A stretch of DNA of 5,854 nucleotides from an uncultured Bdellovibrio sp. (lineage in GTDB: Bacteria > Bdellovibrionota > Bdellovibrionia > Bdellovibrionales > Bdellovibrionaceae): the NCBI GenBank assembly GCA_946480995.1, contig CAMLMF010000182.1, positions 1-5,854 of the forward strand, written 5' to 3'. The position numbers and the translations under genes were made by a program. Below, piece by piece: positions 5,076 through 5,854 of the stretch. Under the pieces are notes generated by a model. It did no database searches. It was not told the origin of the DNA and worked only from the letters and a program-made list of their open reading frames with translations. Every line of letters starts with the position of its first letter. Position 1 is the stretch's first letter.

Positions 5076-5714
5076 ATGAACACTTGTTCCCTTTGTGCTA
5101 AAACTACGTCGCTTCATGCTGAACATTTATTTCCGGCTTGGATGGCGTCGAATGAAAATCCAATTTTGAAAGTTTGCGAAGCTTGCCAAAAGCGCTTTGA
5201 GCGCAGTGCTAAATTCACTATCGAGTTTTTTAAAGAGCGAAAGTTTTTTAAGAAGACCATTGAGCCTGATTATGACCAAACCTTCTTTGCAGCGGAACAC
5301 CATCATAAGAGTGCGCGCACGGCCTTGCTATATTTCCTGGCAGGCTTGGCGCTGAAGCAACATTTGATCTTAGCGGCCCAGACTGAGGACCTATTAGGTG
5401 GCAGTTTTGAGCGCCTGGCTCAGGATTACAATGGTCGCTATTTAGAAGAAAATGATTATCAGTTTTTGGCAATCTATCAACCCGAGCACGCTGCGAGGTT
5501 GTTAGCTCCGCAGCGGGTGCGTATCGAAAATCTTAATGCCGTTGAAACTTGTGTTCTGGGCTACCGTTTCTTTTTGCTGACCGATCAGCGTCCTTTGCCA
5601 ACTGAATCGCTAATACGAACACTAGCGCAAGAAGCGGAATTAGTTATTATGCAGGTTGAGGCTTCAGAGGATCTTTTTAAAGATTTCGAAGCCTTTATGG
5701 AAGAACAGACCTAA
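5076..5714 (+). CDS. Zinc-binding HNH-like protein (putative nuclease fold)
   Basis: From the ATG at 5076 the product has 212 residues. Its first 40 match the CxxC / EHxFPxW / CxxC arrangement of HNH-type zinc-stabilised beta-beta-alpha domains: C4-x2-C7, AEHLFPAW with Glu16-His17 and Trp22, and VCEACQKRF with C34-x2-C37. In the family the second CxxC is usually followed by Asn; here it is Gln38, so catalysis is uncertain. The rest is mostly helical, with EHHHKSARTALLYFLAGLAL at 74-93 and an acidic C-terminus (EASEDLFKDFEAFMEEQ). There is no signal peptide. In-frame TTG at 5040 would add 12 residues unrelated to the motif, so ATG is preferred, although no ribosome site is seen. It has no partner gene in its transcription unit. 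It may be a nuclease, an RNA- or DNA-binding protein, or a degenerate HNH. Confidence 0.75.
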   Translation: MNTCSLCAKTTSLHAEHLFPAWMASNENPILKVCEACQKRFERSAKFTIEFFKERKFFKKTIEPDYDQTFFAAEHHHKSARTALLYFLAGLALKQHLILAAQTEDLLGGSFERLAQDYNGRYLEENDYQFLAIYQPEHAARLLAPQRVRIENLNAVETCVLGYRFFLLTDQRPLPTESLIRTLAQEAELVIMQVEASEDLFKDFEAFMEEQT

Positions 5715-5800
5715 TTCTTATTCTTTTCCGCATGCAGCTTCAAAAACCTTTCGGTCTTGATTATACAGCGCTATCGAGGCCGCAGGACTACGATCTTCCC

Positions 5801-5836
5801 TAAAAAACAAAAGCCCGATCATCTCTGATCGGTCTT
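5801..5836 (-). terminator. Strong intrinsic terminator of a minus-strand gene beyond the right edge
   Basis: CCGATCA (5815-5821), loop TCTC and TGATCGG (5826-5832) form a perfect 7-bp stem, extended by AAG/CTT across one mismatch. On the minus strand it runs into GCTTTTGTTTTTT, a textbook T-tract, so it ends transcription arriving from beyond 5854. On the + strand the downstream sequence is only moderately T-rich (TCTTCGTT), but it may also limit read-through from the HNH-like gene. All three minus frames meet a stop between 5839 and 5851, consistent with the incoming gene ending at or just past the edge. Confidence 0.8.
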
Positions 5837-5854
5837 CGTTACTCTACTTCACTC

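Noticed and set aside
5734..5827. Two short opposing open frames after the HNH-like gene: + strand from ATG 5734 (MQLQKPFGLDYTALSRP and a few more) and minus strand from ATG near 5827 (MIGLLFFREDRSPAASIAL and on).
   Set aside because: Neither has a ribosome site, the minus one starts inside the strong terminator, and both cannot be coding. They are most simply chance frames of 23 and 34 codons.
1..5854. CRISPR array, insertion sequence, prophage or toxin-antitoxin module.
   Set aside because: No regularly spaced repeats, transposase or integrase frames, terminal repeats or paired small toxin/antitoxin genes were found.

Overview
The window looks like ordinary chromosome from a Gram-negative, flagellated bacterium of moderate GC. 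Several proteins carry Sec-type signal peptides, and there is a transmembrane chemoreceptor. The receptor belongs to the type that runs from its second membrane helix almost straight into the signalling coiled coil. Together with its Ala/Ser/Glu-rich C-terminal half, this reminds me of Bdellovibrio and relatives. That assignment is an inference from protein style, not a proven taxonomy. I see no transposase, tRNA, rRNA, CRISPR array or phage gene.

Left part (1-2720). The 3' end of an unrecognised + strand gene (1-174) converges on a minus-strand pair: a methyl-accepting chemotaxis protein (2466-955), then 45 nt later a nitroreductase-family flavoprotein (909-211). A short bidirectional hairpin (180-195) separates the convergent ends. 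The 250-nt leader of the receptor gene holds a GC-rich 24-nt palindrome, a weak sigma70-like promoter candidate and an open frame with no start codon.

Middle part (2719-4871). A secreted alpha/beta hydrolase of the BAAT/dienelactone-hydrolase type (minus) is divergent from a small secreted four-cysteine protein (+). They share a 340-nt intergenic region with two inverted repeats. The small protein is convergent with a second small secreted protein (minus), and a perfect 10-bp stem-loop lies between the two stop codons.

Right part (4872-5854). A 204-nt spacer leads to a + strand gene for a zinc-ribbon/HNH-like protein (5076-5714). The spacer has an unusual set of mutually exclusive RNA pairings and a 37-codon open frame that ends 4 nt before the gene's ATG. 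At the right edge a strong intrinsic terminator on the minus strand implies a gene entering from beyond the window.

Functionally the window does not form one pathway. It is a set of short transcription units for signalling, redox and envelope/periplasmic proteins. The features most worth following up are the structured leader before the HNH-like gene, the HNH-like protein itself, and the secreted hydrolase with its cysteine-rich insert. I do not see clear evidence of a new multi-gene system.
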